From positions 113,098,742-113,162,741 of the forward strand of contig NC_056527.1 of NCBI RefSeq assembly GCF_019175285.1: 64,000 nt of DNA. Reading direction: 5' to 3'. Under the pieces are notes generated by a model. The model was not told the DNA's origin and did no database searches. It saw only the letters and a program-made list of their open reading frames with translations. This document shows, one piece after another, positions 52,293 to 63,765 of this stretch (its first letter is position 1; each line of letters begins with the position of its first letter). The translations under genes and the position numbers were made by a program. This DNA comes from Sceloporus undulatus (taxonomy: Eukaryota; Chordata; Lepidosauria; Squamata; Phrynosomatidae).

Positions 52293-53161
52293 TGCAAAAA
52301 AGTCCTTATGCCTTTATAGGGCTTTTGTTTATTTGTTTCAGAGTCCTCTCCTCCCCCAAAAGCAGTCAGCCCCACCATTCAGCTGCCTGGGAAGCTGGGT
52401 TGCCAGATTAGGGCTATTTTAGGCCTTGAGATTTCAATGCTCAGATCTGAGACCTAGGAATTATTCCTGGTAACGTAACATGAGACATTAGACATCAACC
52501 AGTTGCACAGCAATATGTCACTCAAGCAAAATCACTAAGACTAAAAAATTAGGGAAGCATGTTTTCAAGATAGCATGCTCACCCTAAGATTCCTCTCTTT
52601 TGCCCTGAGGCTCAAAGGAGAGGCTCTGAGACTCAAGAGCCAATGCTGAGGCTTGGGAAATCTATGGAAAGGTGACTATCATTTCTGGTTGCCCAAAATT
52701 GCAGCTATCATGGTGCAGCTGTGGTTACAAAAGAACCCCAAATTAGGTAGTATGGCCCTTTGGGTTCATAAATTGACTATGCCTGATCTGCTGGCGAGAA
52801 GAGATTCACCTATTTTACTGGTTTTTGAGGTGAGTTTTTAGTAAAGGTGAGAAAATGTGTATGTGCAAGCATGTTTAGCAATTTTTCATCCCAAAGCTTG
52901 GTTTTGAGTCAAGGTAAATAAGGGTTTCTTCCACCCCACCACCTTCCGTGTTTTAGATTATTGTATGAACCTTGGGAAATACATGTCATATTTTGAATCC
53001 ATCCCATCATTAGGGTACATAATTATTTCACTTCCAAGGCTGCTCCAATAATCTAGCTCCATTCCATACTTACCCTAACCTGGTGCTGTTCAGATGCATC
53101 AGGCTACAGCTCCTAACACATTTGGAAGGTACTAGCTTTGAGGAGTCTACTTTAATGTGAG

Positions 53162-53476
53162 AATTGGAACCATAGAGTTGGAGTTTTGTAGGCCAAGGGC
53201 CCCAATTTCTCGCTCAGCATCAGAAATCCAGGGCTAGAACATCCCCAACAGAAGGGTAACCAAGCTTTGCTTGAAGCTCTCAAGAGTGGAAGAGCCATTT
53301 GCCCATCCAGGTAAGTGATTCCATTGTTGAACTAATGTTTAACCACAATCTATGCTGCCCTAACTGATAACTCTTAGATCTAGCCTTGTCCTCTGGAGCA
53401 ACAGAAAACCTATGTCCCCTTTTATGAGACAGCCCTTCAGTACTTTGAAGAGTCCTGATATCCCTCATTATAGTTA
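53162..53476 (-). mobile_element. Older CR1 LINE 3' fragment
   Basis: Plus-strand blocks ACCATAGAGTTGGAG, AATCCAGGGCTAGAACATCC, CTCTGGAGCAACAGAAAACC and ATGAGACAGCCCTTCA match the CR1 3' region but are far more diverged than the two other copies. Confidence 0.75.
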
Positions 53477-55430
53477 CGATACAACTTTACTTGACTGGTG
53501 ACACCTGGGATTTATAGTTTGGTGAGGTACTTTGAATTCTATCCTCTAGTTCAGAAGAGTGGGCATTAGAGTTCCATAGCAGATAATTCTAGCTCCCTCA
53601 TCAAACTAAAAATCTTAGGATTCCATAGAACTAAGGCATAGAAAATATGCTAATACTATGTAGTGGAAATACACTTGTATGTCTTTGCTTGTCCACTCCA
53701 AGCATACCTTTAAAAGCTAATATAATAATAGTTATAAGTTTTCTAGAGCACCGCTACGGATACCAACCTGGGCATAAAGTTAAGGAAACACACATAAGGG
53801 TTACTCCTGAGTAATCATACATTGGATCTCTGCTACAATTTGAAGCATGCTTGCAGAGAAGCAAGTGTATGGTTTCAATTACAGTGTAACTGAGCCAAAA
53901 CTGAAAGGTACTGGCTCCATCTATTAATGCTTTGAAAATATTTTTTAAAAGTTGTGATTTTAAAAAAGTATGGAAAAATGGCTGCTCAAAGAAAAGACAC
54001 TAATGCTGGCTAAAAGGAGATTTTTTTGGTACCTGCTATGGCTAGGAACAATGAAAACAATGTTTTCTGTCTTTTTCAGTGTACTCATTTTTATTCATAT
54101 ACAAATATATGCAGATTTAATTGGTTAAACCACATTCAGTTAAACAACAAAGATTATTTCAATCAGATGATGGCTCCTATTTACTGAAGGCAACAGAGGG
54201 AACTGGTTCTGGGTCTCCACTGTTGGTTTTCATGGCAGATGCTTTGCTCCTTTCCATTTACCTTGTGCTTATTCTGGAAATGAATAGGATGCAACATTTC
54301 TGAAGTATAACTCAGGGTGAGGAACACATGGTCCTCCAGATGCTGTTGGATTGCAACTCCCATCAACTCTAATGAGGATAGCCAATGATGAAGGAGGATG
54401 GGAGCTGAAGTCTGACAACACGTACAGTAGAAGAACAAAATTTCCCGGATAACTGATCAAGATGGGACCCTTTATTCCATAATTCTTGTTGGGTTTGGGT
54501 TGGGTTGTCCCATCAGATGGCTAACCCACTCGTTCCTTTCTATCTCTTGCTAGAAATAACAGCCAAAGACATGGTCATTCTGTCAAACCATTTTTATTGG
54601 GGTAGAGTGAAAATTCAAGATGCCAATCCTTTGCAGGAATGGATCGTCTGGCATCTTGCTCTACAGTCAAGGGAACTCCCTTTCTCTGCCCTAGAGTATG
54701 GAGTGTATGCCATATTCCCTTGCCCCATATCAGGATCCTGCCTTCTGGCCGATGGACATCCAAGCTACATTAAAAATAAAACACTAAAAGGCTGCTAAAA
54801 TTAAGACTGGAGTCACTTCTGAAGGACCTGGTGTAGGCTTTATCATTCCCCCCCATTCCTTGGTTTCACTAAAACAGTTCCTCCTGAAAGGAAAGGAAAA
54901 AAAAAAGATAAACGTTAGACAAGAGGATGAAGTAGACAACCATGTTCACACACATCTTTGCCCACAGTACTTCAACAAGTTCCAAGAACCCAGAACTTGG
55001 GGAAATTAACTTTTTTGATGCTGCAACTGTAAGAATTCTCCAGCTGTCATGGCCACTGGTGGACTGAGGAGGTTTATGAGAGCAAAACAACTGTTCCATG
55101 CTCAGTAAAAGGGCATCAGACTTTGATCATACACACTCTCACTTACCAGAACACACAGAGAGCAACTTTTCAAAATGGAGCCTCTTGCCCTTTTAAACCA
55201 TCATGTGGGACATTTGGAAGACCCTATTTTCTCACATTATAGCTTGGCATGGACTGTGTAAAAACCCTCCTCTACAGGACTATTAAAAAGTTTAAAGACC
55301 CTCATTGCTACCAACTTGAGGCGGCTTTGGAAGGGAATGAGGCTAATTCATGGAGAAGCTATTAGCCATGAGAAGGGGAAACTACAACAAAATGTTGCAG
55401 CACTGAGTAAGCCTCTTCAGGGACTCTGCC

Positions 55431-55475
55431 ATCCATCCATCCATCCATCCATCCATCCATCCATCCATCCATCCA
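55431..55475. repeat. (CCAT)n microsatellite
   Basis: About eleven CCAT units in a row. A short (GAAT)n lies at about 56173-56190. Confidence 0.95.
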
Positions 55476-56648
55476 CTACTCTAGGATACTCTGCTCCAGC
55501 TCTTATTTTCCTTCTTCCCAGGCCCCTCAAATGACATTGAACACTTCATGAGCATTCCTGTATTATGCCCCTGCCACAGCAAATATTGTTTTCTGTAAAA
55601 CTGCAGACTTTGGAATCCCTTTCAGCTTCCTGATATCTCCTCCTTATTTTCCCATGGCCCTCCTATGGCTAAATTGTCATTGGCATTCATCATCTGAATT
55701 CCACATTAGAGGGAGAAATTAAAGCTAAATAAAGCCTCTGGGTTCTGAGTGTAGCTGTTAAAAAGCTCTGACTTCTACATATCTCAGTAAACACCATATT
55801 GCAGGATTACATAGGAGAGAATTGTAAGTATCTCACTACATTATACACCTCAGGATTCTATGGGAGGGAACCATAGCATTTGAAGGAATATCAAACTGAT
55901 GTAACTGGTTAGGTTTTTTTTTTGAATGATTATCCCCAGTGAAGAATCCCATTGTTATGTGGGATGAACAACCTCTGATCCTGTGGATATTTCGGACTTT
56001 GGCGCCCACAAGCCAGTTCTGTGGTTGTCACACAAGGGTGAAGAACCTTTGGTCCTCCTAATATTTTTGACTACAACTCTCACAATCCCTTAGAAGTTAT
56101 GGTTCTCCAAATCTCATCTGAAGGACCACAGGTTGCCCACCCTTGGCCCAGGGTGGACAGAAATCAGTGAATGAATGAATGAATGAATGAGATTTTAAAA
56201 ACTGAAATTGGATTTTTAAATTAAATACTTTTTGAGGAAAAAGCTATCTAAAGAGAGTTTATTTTGTTTATCCACATCAGTGAACAAACATGGATGTTTA
56301 AGCAAAGACAATAATGCATAAGCTAAAATGTTACTGTTTTAACTGGAGATAGTTCACTTCACAACAGTTTCATAATTAGCTGTCCATGATGTGTTTCTAA
56401 TAGTATAACCAAATTAGTATTTATTTATTTTTTGAGATAACTGTAAAACTAATCTGAAAAGTTGCTATTCTTAAAACGAAACTTTCATCTGGTTGTAAAT
56501 ATTAAGATTATACTAGCAAGAATGAGTCTTTGGTCATTCTTGAGATGAGTAAGGGGAAATCACATGATTGAATCGAGTCTTTCTGAGTAATGATTTAAAT
56601 TGTGATTTACATGGTGATTTAAATCAAGTCCATCCTGTCTTGGCTCAC

Positions 56649-56654
56649 TTTATT
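56649..56654 (-). terminator. SALL2: Candidate SALL2 poly(A) signal (AATAAA)
   Basis: A minus-strand AATAAA about 104 nt past the SALL2 stop. Further T-rich/AATAAA-like sites lie to about 56260, so a longer 3' UTR is possible. Confidence 0.5.
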
Positions 56655-56757
56655 CCAGCCATATAACACGGGTAAAGTTTGGAATGGTCTTGTGAGGAAC
56701 CGTCACCAGGTTCTCCTGGCTTTCTTACCTGATAGGGAGGCTATTTTCACAGTCAAG

Positions 56758-57207
56758 TTACTTCTCCCCCTTCTCTTGGTTCTCTGGAGCTACCTCTGGT
56801 GGTGGGGCTGATGGTAGTGGTGGCGGTGGCGGTGGAAGCAGCAGTAGAGGTCCTACTGGTGGTTTCTCCTTGGTTTCGCCAGGGCCCGTCTTCGCAGGTG
56901 CACTGCTTGATCCAAAGAGGCCCTGGGTGACCAGGTTGGAAGCAGAAGAAGAAGAGGAGGCAGTAGAAGAGATGGGAACAGCAGCGGCATGGACAGGTTT
57001 GGTTGCGAGGCCTCCAGAGAGGAAGGCTGTGTACTGGTTCCAGAAAGAGAGGGGTCCCACCCCGACGAGCTGGCCTGGTATGTCACGTCCCAGGAAGTCC
57101 TGCAGCTTGACTTGGTTTCCTGACAGCCCTGGCACGGTGCCCTCGAGTGGTAGGCGCCGGCCACGCCGTGCCTGGCTGCTGCTCCAGACATGACTGCCAA
57201 GATGAAC
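56758..57207 (-). CDS. SALL2: SALL2 last coding exon with stop
   Basis: The acceptor TTTGCACAAG precedes GTTCATCTTGG. The frame is fixed by the phase-0 donor at 60200. It encodes 149 aa, VHLGSHVWSSSQARRGRRLP onward, including GPLSFWNQYTAFLSGGLA, a Ser run and a Leu/Pro-rich end, stopping at TAA 56760-56758. The only zinc-finger continuity is HPQ-V, resembling human HHQVQPFAPHG. The tail then diverges from the human protein. Confidence 0.85.
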   Translation of the reverse strand, partial: VHLGSHVWSSSQARRGRRLPLEGTVPGLSGNQVKLQDFLGRDIPGQLVGVGPLSFWNQYTAFLSGGLATKPVHAAAVPISSTASSSSSASNLVTQGLFGSSSAPAKTGPGETKEKPPVGPLLLLPPPPPPLPSAPPPEVAPENQEKGEK

Positions 57208-60200
57208 CTTGTGCAAAAAGAGGAGACACGTAAAACCACTGATCAAGCCATCATCCAAAAGGAGATACTGCATTGATGGGGCAATCATTAACATTTTGCT
57301 TCTGAGGGGCAAACATTGAAAGCCAGTTGAGCCCTCCTAGCTTCCCCCCCAGAAATCCAAGGATTTTTAGAATGGAAAGGGTCTGAAAAATATCAAAACA
57401 TTCCTGGGAAACTGCAATTCCCAAGAGTACATGGAAGAAGAGGAGAAGGCATATCATTGCAAAGCTCTGGAGACCTGCAGCTGCACCCTCATGAGCTGTC
57501 ATTTTGGTGACCATAAGTGGCACTTCCTGTTGAATTTTGGATTATTGGGACTGCTTCTTTCAGTTTGAAGTTTGGGAGGAACATCCTCCACTCAAAAAAT
57601 GCATATTTAACTAATTTGAAGCCTTCTAAAGTGCTTTTCTGGTCTTTTTTTTTTTTGAAGACTACTGGACGATTGAGAGCTTATCTGCCGAAGTGTCAAG
57701 GACTGCATTGGATCCCCACCTGGTTTCCATGCCACTCATACACTATATAATTCTCACCCTAAGTATATATGCCACCCAGTATTTTACAAATGAAAACTGG
57801 GACACGAGTGGCCAAGCAACAGCAGAGCATGGTCAACTTGGCAAATGTTATTAACAAGGAAGAGCACACATACAGCAGAGGCTGCAGCAGTTTGCTTTTT
57901 CTCAAGTATACTGGGAAGGGCAAGATTCTGCTGCCTCTTCTCCTCTTCCCTCTGCTGAGTTAACTGAGTCCAAACTACTTTTACACTTTGAACCCAGTTT
58001 GCAGCAACTGAAGTAAACTGAGGTCACTGGAGGAAAGTTGGAGGAGGAGAGAAACTGGACATTTTAGTAGCAGCTGAAAAAGTGGCACAAAAGAGGATTA
58101 TTTGGGACTGTCCCTGTGAAATCGGGGTAGTTAGAGGGTATGTAGAGCAAGGGAGAGGAACCAGATTACAACTCCCAACTACAACTCCCATCATGCCTCA
58201 TTATTGGCTGTTGGAACTGTCCAACAATCTTCCCAAAGCCACTGGTTCTCCATCCTTATTTTACAAAGTGCTAATACACCTAGTATATCCACGCTGCAGA
58301 AATAAAGCAGTTTGACATGTTAACTGTCATGAATCCATCCTACAGCATCCTGGGATTTGTAGCATGGTGAGGCCAGACCAAACTGAATACCTCACCAAAC
58401 GACAAATCCCAGGATTCCACAGGATGGTGGTGTAACAATTAAAGTGGTGTGAAACTGCTTTGTTTCTGCAGTGTGGAAGAGCTGCCTGTCTATAGGGAAA
58501 TACATCAGCATATTTCAGTCCCTAGAGGCAGATAGGCCTATAGAATAGCAAGAGGCTTTTAAAACAGTGGCTAAAGGATGTTTTGGAAAGTAAACCAGGA
58601 ATATAAATAGGGAGTAGTAGATGGGAGAGCCTAAAGAACCTATATCGCTGCAGGATAGAGGGGAGCAAACGGGGGATTTCTCCCCAAAAAAACCTGTATA
58701 CAAATAGACTAGATAGCCAGTAATATCAAATATAAATAGATTACATAGCCAATAATAATAATTTCCCTAAGGAAGCCTGGGCACCACAATTTGGCACAGG
58801 TCCTCAGAAACCTCCATTAAACAAATCCAGACTTTAATTCCCAAGATTCATTTTAAAAGAAAGCTGTAGCTGTTAATTTGGGTTAAACTGCATGATGCAG
58901 ATAGGCACGGGGGAAAAATTCCTGGTCTATGCACGGCCTGAGGAAACCTGAGCATCTGCGCGGCTGCTCAAGGCGGCCATGTTTTTTCCAGTTGCCCAGC
59001 AACCACGTCCAGAAACAATGGCAAGGCAATGGTTTTTGGCCTAATGCAGAAGGGACTGTGACTTGAATTACCCGCAGGCTGTTGCACAAAAGCCAACCAG
59101 GCAGGAAAGCGAGGAGGAACCACAGAGAATGAAAACAATCCCACAGCAAAGCTGGCCCAAGACATTTTGTGGTCTGAGGCACAACATCAAAGGGTGCCAT
59201 CCAGCACTCACCCACCAAAATTGAGATGCACTCTACGCAACTAGAGCCCTGTTACTCTGCCTGCTGAAGCATAATCTTGCATTAACATTTTTCCCTATCT
59301 TAACTAAGTAAATTTGCTGGAAGGCTAGGCTTGTCTTCTCTGCTCTCTTTCCACTGGCATGTAAAAACTACTTTTTATTTAGATGAGCATCTGAAAATTA
59401 ATTGGTTTATGCAGAAATAAAGGCACTAGATCAAATCTTATCATGGAAGCTAGACAGGGGTTGCCTCTACACTGTAGAAATAATGCACTTTGGTCCAAAA
59501 TGCACTGCAGAAACAATCCAGTTCAACACCATTTTAACAGCCCTGGCTCAGTGCTAGGGAATCCTGAGAATTGTAGTTTATTGTGGCACCAGAGCTCTCT
59601 AACAGAGAAGGCTAAATGTTTTACTAAACTACAGTTCCAAATTGCATTATTTCTATGGTGTAGATGTATTTATAAAGACTTTCCACATGGCAGGAATAAA
59701 ACAGTCTGACACCACTTTAACTGTCCTGGCTCTATCTTGTAGAATTCTATAGTTTGTTCTGCCAGAGTTCTAGCGCTTCACCAAAACTACAAATCCCAGG
59801 ATTCTCTAGGACATAGTCATGGTTCTTGGTGCCAAAACTACATTATTTCTACAAGCTACATGCACCCAGGGTCAGCTCTGGTTAGTACTTGGATGGGAGA
59901 TCCCCAACAAATACCAGGTGCCATAGGCTATATTTTAGAGGAAGAAACCACGTCTGAGGATTCCTTGCCTAAGAAAATCCTATTAAATTCATGGGGTCGC
60001 CATGTAAAATTTTGGTTGCAAATTTTAGATTTGCCCTCCAGATGTTGCTAAACTGCAACTCCCAGCTGCCCTAGCCAGCATAGCCAAAGGTGAGGAATGC
60101 TGGAAGTTGCAGTCCAACATGCGGAGGACTGCACCATTCCCGCTCTGGCTTAGCAGTAGACACTGAGGTGAGAAGAAAAATCTCTCTCTTTCTCCCTTAC

Positions 60201-62542
60201 CTGTGGATGAGCTGTCAGGATATGTTTATGCAGAGTGTTCCGATCGGGGAATGCCTGCTTGCAGATCCCACACACCAGTGTCAGCCCCTCTTTGGCTTGA
60301 CTGCCCTGTTGCTTTTCTGAGGGTCCTTCCCCTCCTGTTCCCTTTTCCTTCTCCTGTTCCTCCTTTGGTGAAGATCCCTCTTCGGTTTTTTCCGCTTCTG
60401 CCTTCTCCTCCCCTTCTTGCATGGGATGCTGAGGGCTTCCAGGCCCGGATGGTGAAGCAGTACAGGGGCCTCCCTCTTCTTCTTCTTCTGCATGCACTAC
60501 CTCCTCTCCTTCCTTGGCAGGACCTGGAGCCTCCTGTTCAGGGCTGGAAGGTCCCTCCACCTTCTCCCCACCACTTTCTAGAGAGTCTTCATCTGTAGGT
60601 TCTTCTTCTTCTTCCTCGGACAGTTCCTCTTCCAGTGGAAGAGACGATTGCTGATGTTGTTGTTGCTGCTGCTGCTTCTCTCCTTCTCTTAGGGTGGATC
60701 CCTCAGGGATAGGGGTCTCTGGGAGGAGAGCGCCATTGGGGATCTGCCCACCGAGATGCATGCGGACATGCTGCTGGAGGCTAACAGCGTTGGTGAACTT
60801 CTTCTGGCAAATGGGGCAAGAGTTTTGAGCTCGGGCTGTTGAGCTGGTCTTGTGGCCAACAAAGTGGGCTCGTAGGTTGCCCCGGGTGGAAAAGGCTCTC
60901 CCGCACACCTTGCACTTGAAAGGCCTCTCCCCTCCATGCTGCCCGTAGTGAAGCTGCAGAGCCCGGGGGCAGCTCAAGACCCGCAAGCAGATCACACACT
61001 GGTTGGACCCTGAAGATGTAGGTGGGGATGAAGAAGATGAGGAACCAGCCACCACTTGCGGAGTGGATCCTGGGCCAGCACAGGAGGAGGAAGATGGAGA
61101 CCCTTGACGGTCTATCTTTTCCACCAGCTGCTGCAGCTTGGAGGTCTCTGAGGGTGAAGCCTCCAAGACATAGGGAAAGGGCCCCACTGCTGTGCCTGCT
61201 TTGAAGTGGTTGGCCAACAAGGCCCAACTGGGCAGCGAGCCCACTAACTTGCCCAACTGAAGCCGAGTGCCTTCTGCCTCCCTTTCTGGTGGAGTGTTCT
61301 CATCTCCCTTCCCCTTAGCTTCCACTGCCTTCATCAGGACTAATTTGTTGAAACTCGGCAGGGCCTGAGTGGCCCCAGATGGCGTGGCCCCAGAAAGCAG
61401 TGTCAAGCTCTCAGTAGCACTAAGGGCCTTGCGTTCAGCAGCGGGAGGTGTAGTGGTCTCCTCTCCTGGCTCCACTTTCTCAGGTGGCACAGACATGCCA
61501 TAGGGCAACCCCGAAGTGGTTAAGACATAATCGAGGTGCTCAGGGACAGGGTGAGGGTTCATCTGGACATGAGGGTATTTTTCCCGGTGGCGGTGGAAGT
61601 GCACCTTGAGGTTGCCACGAGTGGTGAAGCGGTTACCGCAGATGTTACACTTATAAGGGCGCTCGCCTGTGTGGGAGCGCAGGTGGATCTGGAGGGCACT
61701 GTCGCTGCCAAAGACCTTGCCACAGAATCGACACTTGTGGCGCCCACCTGGCTTCTCCTCCAAGTTGCTTTCAGTGGGGCCACTGCCTCCATTCTTCTGT
61801 CGCAGCAGGCCTGGAGAAGTTGCTTGCTCCAAACCCCGGGCAGTACCTAAACACTGAGCAGCCAGGAGGCCAGTAGCTGTGGGGAAGGCTGGAGCTAAAA
61901 GCTGCTCAGTTTTGGGGACTCGAGTCCCACCAGGGAATGGATGGTAAAGGTGGAAGAAAGCGGGCTTGGGCACTTCAGGGGAGCTGGATGCTTGGGTCCT
62001 TCCTGGCTCGGTTTTGATGGAAAAGACCGGTAAGGGGGGCTTGGGAGGGAGAGAAGCTACTGGCGTCGGCTCTGTGGCAGGTGCTGGGGAGCCTACCTGG
62101 CCCAGAGACCCCAAGAGCAACACCTGACGGCAGATCTGTTCTGTCATTTGCATCTGGTGGAGCTGACGCTGTTGCAAGACACGGAGCTCTTCCAGGATGA
62201 GAGGGATGTTGAGGTGTCCGGCAGGGACGGTGGCACCTGGAGGCAGTGTCGGAGGAGGCGGAGGAGGTCGGGGAGGGACTGGTTCTTGGGTTGAGTCTGT
62301 CAGTAGGCTCCCAGACTCAACGTCCATGCTTGGAGGACTTTCAGGACGGATCTCGACAGAAGAGGAGGAAGAGGAGGAGGAAACAATGGTGGTTCCAGTA
62401 GTGGTACCAGCAGCAGCAATGGTGGAGCAGGTGGGTTGCTCCGGACAGCCAGAATCTACATGAGCAGCTATTTTGGAGGGATCCTTGAAGGTGATATGAC
62501 AAGAGGGACAGGATAATGGGGTTGACTCATCCCCAGTGTCTC
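56758..62542 (-). CDS. SALL2: SALL2, spalt-like zinc-finger transcription factor (two coding exons; N-terminal exon off window)
   Basis: Exons 62542-60201 (2342 nt) and 57207-56758 (450 nt) join in phase to about 930 aa. The large exon needs two bases to complete a codon begun in an upstream exon not seen before 64000. Domains in order are an N-terminal C2HC finger CPSCHITFKDPSKIAAHVDS-GC, a Gln-rich oligomerisation region (HLNIPLILEELRVLQQRQLH), paired C2H2 fingers at 61736-61587, a triple finger set at 61004-60756, a Gln/Glu-rich acidic linker and one final C2H2 finger ending HPQ at the splice. SALL2 is a nuclear DNA-binding regulator of development and growth arrest. Synteny (next to METTL3) and the finger arrangement identify it. 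Human SALL2 is about 1007 aa. Confidence 0.95.
58275..58490. mobile_element. Fold-back MITE, family A
   Basis: CGCTGCAGAAATAAAGCAGT at the left and ACTGCTTTGTTTCTGCAGTG at the right. The inner arms are CATCCTGGGATTTGTAG and ACAAATCCCAGGATTCC. Confidence 0.8.
59425..60015 (+). mobile_element. 5S-derived SINE interrupted by nested MITEs
   Basis: The left part (59425-59460) has AAATCTTATCATGGAAGCTA and GACAGG. The right part (59868-60015) has AGGGTCAGCTCTGGTTAGTA and CTTGGATGGGAGATCCCC. About 400 bp of family A MITE sequence (59466-59866) lies between. Confidence 0.8.
59466..59866. mobile_element. Cluster of two or three family A MITEs
   Basis: Starts CTACACTGTAGAAATAATGC. A second left end, TGCACTGCAGAAACAATCCA, follows within 40 bp. 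ATTGCATTATTTCTATGGTG lies near 59650, and AACTACATTATTTCTACAAG near 59840 closes the cluster. Confidence 0.7.
60201..62542 (-). CDS. SALL2: SALL2 large internal exon (most zinc fingers)
   Basis: The acceptor is TTTCCCCCAG at 62543 and the donor GTAAGG at 60200. It reads in one frame from the C2HC finger (about 62505-62440) to the last C2H2 finger. The internal Met at 62325-62327 is not the true start, because 215 nt of conserved frame, including the first zinc finger, lie upstream in the same exon. It encodes 780 codons beyond the split one. Confidence 0.95.
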
Positions 62543-63117
62543 CTGGGGGAAAGAAAGAAAGAGACAGAGAGAATGATTCTAGACCTGTAAGGAGGTTTGT
62601 GACTCAAGTAACAGCTTAAGTAGGAAATAGATAGAGAATGCATACACTATAAGGGACACAATTCAATAATACAATATTGGCCCTCAGACTTCAGTGAACA
62701 AAAATCCATATAGGCTTTCTGACTCCCACATAAAAAACAAGAGGTCATCCAGTCCAGCATCCAGATATTCCTGGAAAGCCCACAAAATAACTTTTCCAAG
62801 CTTTGGCTCTTTTCAGTTCTTTGCCTTCCAGTAACTGGTATCTACAGGCTGACTGATTGTAATGGAAAGAGCCCCTTCCAGATCTTGGAAAGGTTAAGCT
62901 CTTCAGACTACAGCTCCCATGACGGCCAGGTGTCATCATCCAAACAAAGAACTTTTCTAAGCCCTGACACTATTTTTGCCCTTTGCCTTACAAAAACATC
63001 TACCCAGAGGTAGACCATTGCATGGACAGTGAAGAAAGCCAATGTAAAGAAAATCAATTCATTTGACATGTGGTGCTGTAGAGGCGTGCTAATGATACCA
63101 TAGGCAGCCAAAACCAT

Positions 63118-63400
63118 AAATGGTTCCTAGAACAGATCAAGCCTGAAATCTCCTTGGAAGACAAGATGATCAAATTGAGGTTGTTGTACTTTGGCCACAT
63201 CATGAGAAGACAGGACTCATTGGAAAAGACAATGAAGCTAAGAGAGCAGCAGAAAGAGAGGAAAACCACAAGTCAGATGGATGGATGGACTAGATCAGGG
63301 AGGACATGGGCATGAGTTTGCAAAATGTGAGCAGAGCAATGTAGGACAGGGAGTCTTGGAGATGTCTCCTCTGCAGGGTCACCATGAACTTAGGGCCTTC
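63118..63400 (+). mobile_element. LINE (non-LTR) ORF2 C-terminal remnant
   Basis: Plus-strand frame WFLEQIKPEISLEDKMIKLR then LLYFGHIMRRQDSLEKTMK, the FGHIMRR-type end of a vertebrate non-LTR reverse transcriptase. Degraded after about 60 codons. The family is not assigned. Confidence 0.7.
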
Positions 63401-63492
63401 GTCCGGCAAAACAACTGTCCTATTCCTGTTTTTGCAAATATTCTTTTTGAGGAAAAAGAAGTAATCATGTTGAAATAAACCATGTTAAAACA

Positions 63493-63512
63493 AGTATCTA
63501 GTCATCATCACT

Positions 63513-63562
<50 letters not shown>
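63493..63562. repeat. (ATC)n microsatellite abutting assembly gap
   Basis: An imperfect ATC tract that is pure over its last 45 or so bases and runs straight into the Ns. Confidence 0.95.
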
Positions 63563-63572
63563 NNNNNNNNNN
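63563..63572. other. Assembly gap (10 N)
   Basis: Ten undetermined bases directly after the ATC tract. The true microsatellite length and any lost sequence are unknown. Confidence 0.99.
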
Positions 63573-63765
63573 TTCAAAAACATGGATGCTTGGAATAATG
63601 TTCAAATCTGCCAAAGGATGAGGATACTTGGCAGAATATAGAAGAACTGGACAGGCAAAGAAATACATGCTGTCAGCCCTTTTAAAGAAAGAAACAGATT
63701 TTCTGTCCTATAAGCAAAGCCCAGGGTTGTGTCTTATGTTTTATGTGTACATATTTTTATTTTAT

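Larger units (their letters stand above)
48326..56757. other. METTL3-SALL2 intergenic region (8.4 kb)
   Basis: After the METTL3 promoter come half a family A MITE (48600-48668), the AT-rich block (48765-49600), the family A cluster (49618-50085), a Tigger-like element (50267-50523), a left-half family A MITE (50694-50785), two 5S SINEs (51618-51985), a SINE (52120-52292), an old CR1 (53162-53476), D-type fold-backs, a CCAT microsatellite (55431-55475) and the SALL2 3' UTR. No gene is recognised. Confidence 0.65.
57208..60200. other. SALL2 last intron
   Basis: Contains a D-type fold-back (58150-58260), a family A MITE (58275-58490), a nested 5S-SINE/MITE cluster (59425-60015) and a D-type fold-back (60030-60125). 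57300-58150 and 58490-59420 have nothing I recognise. No exon. Confidence 0.6.

Noticed and set aside
60203-60598. Plus-strand open frames opposite the SALL2 large exon, and minus-strand frames opposite TOX4 exon 7
   Set aside because: They are antisense shadows of strongly biased, proline-, glutamate- and serine-rich coding sequence.
62325-62327. Met at 62327 as the SALL2 start codon
   Set aside because: The same frame continues 215 nt upstream through a conserved C2HC finger to a good splice acceptor at 62543. The N-terminus is in an upstream exon.
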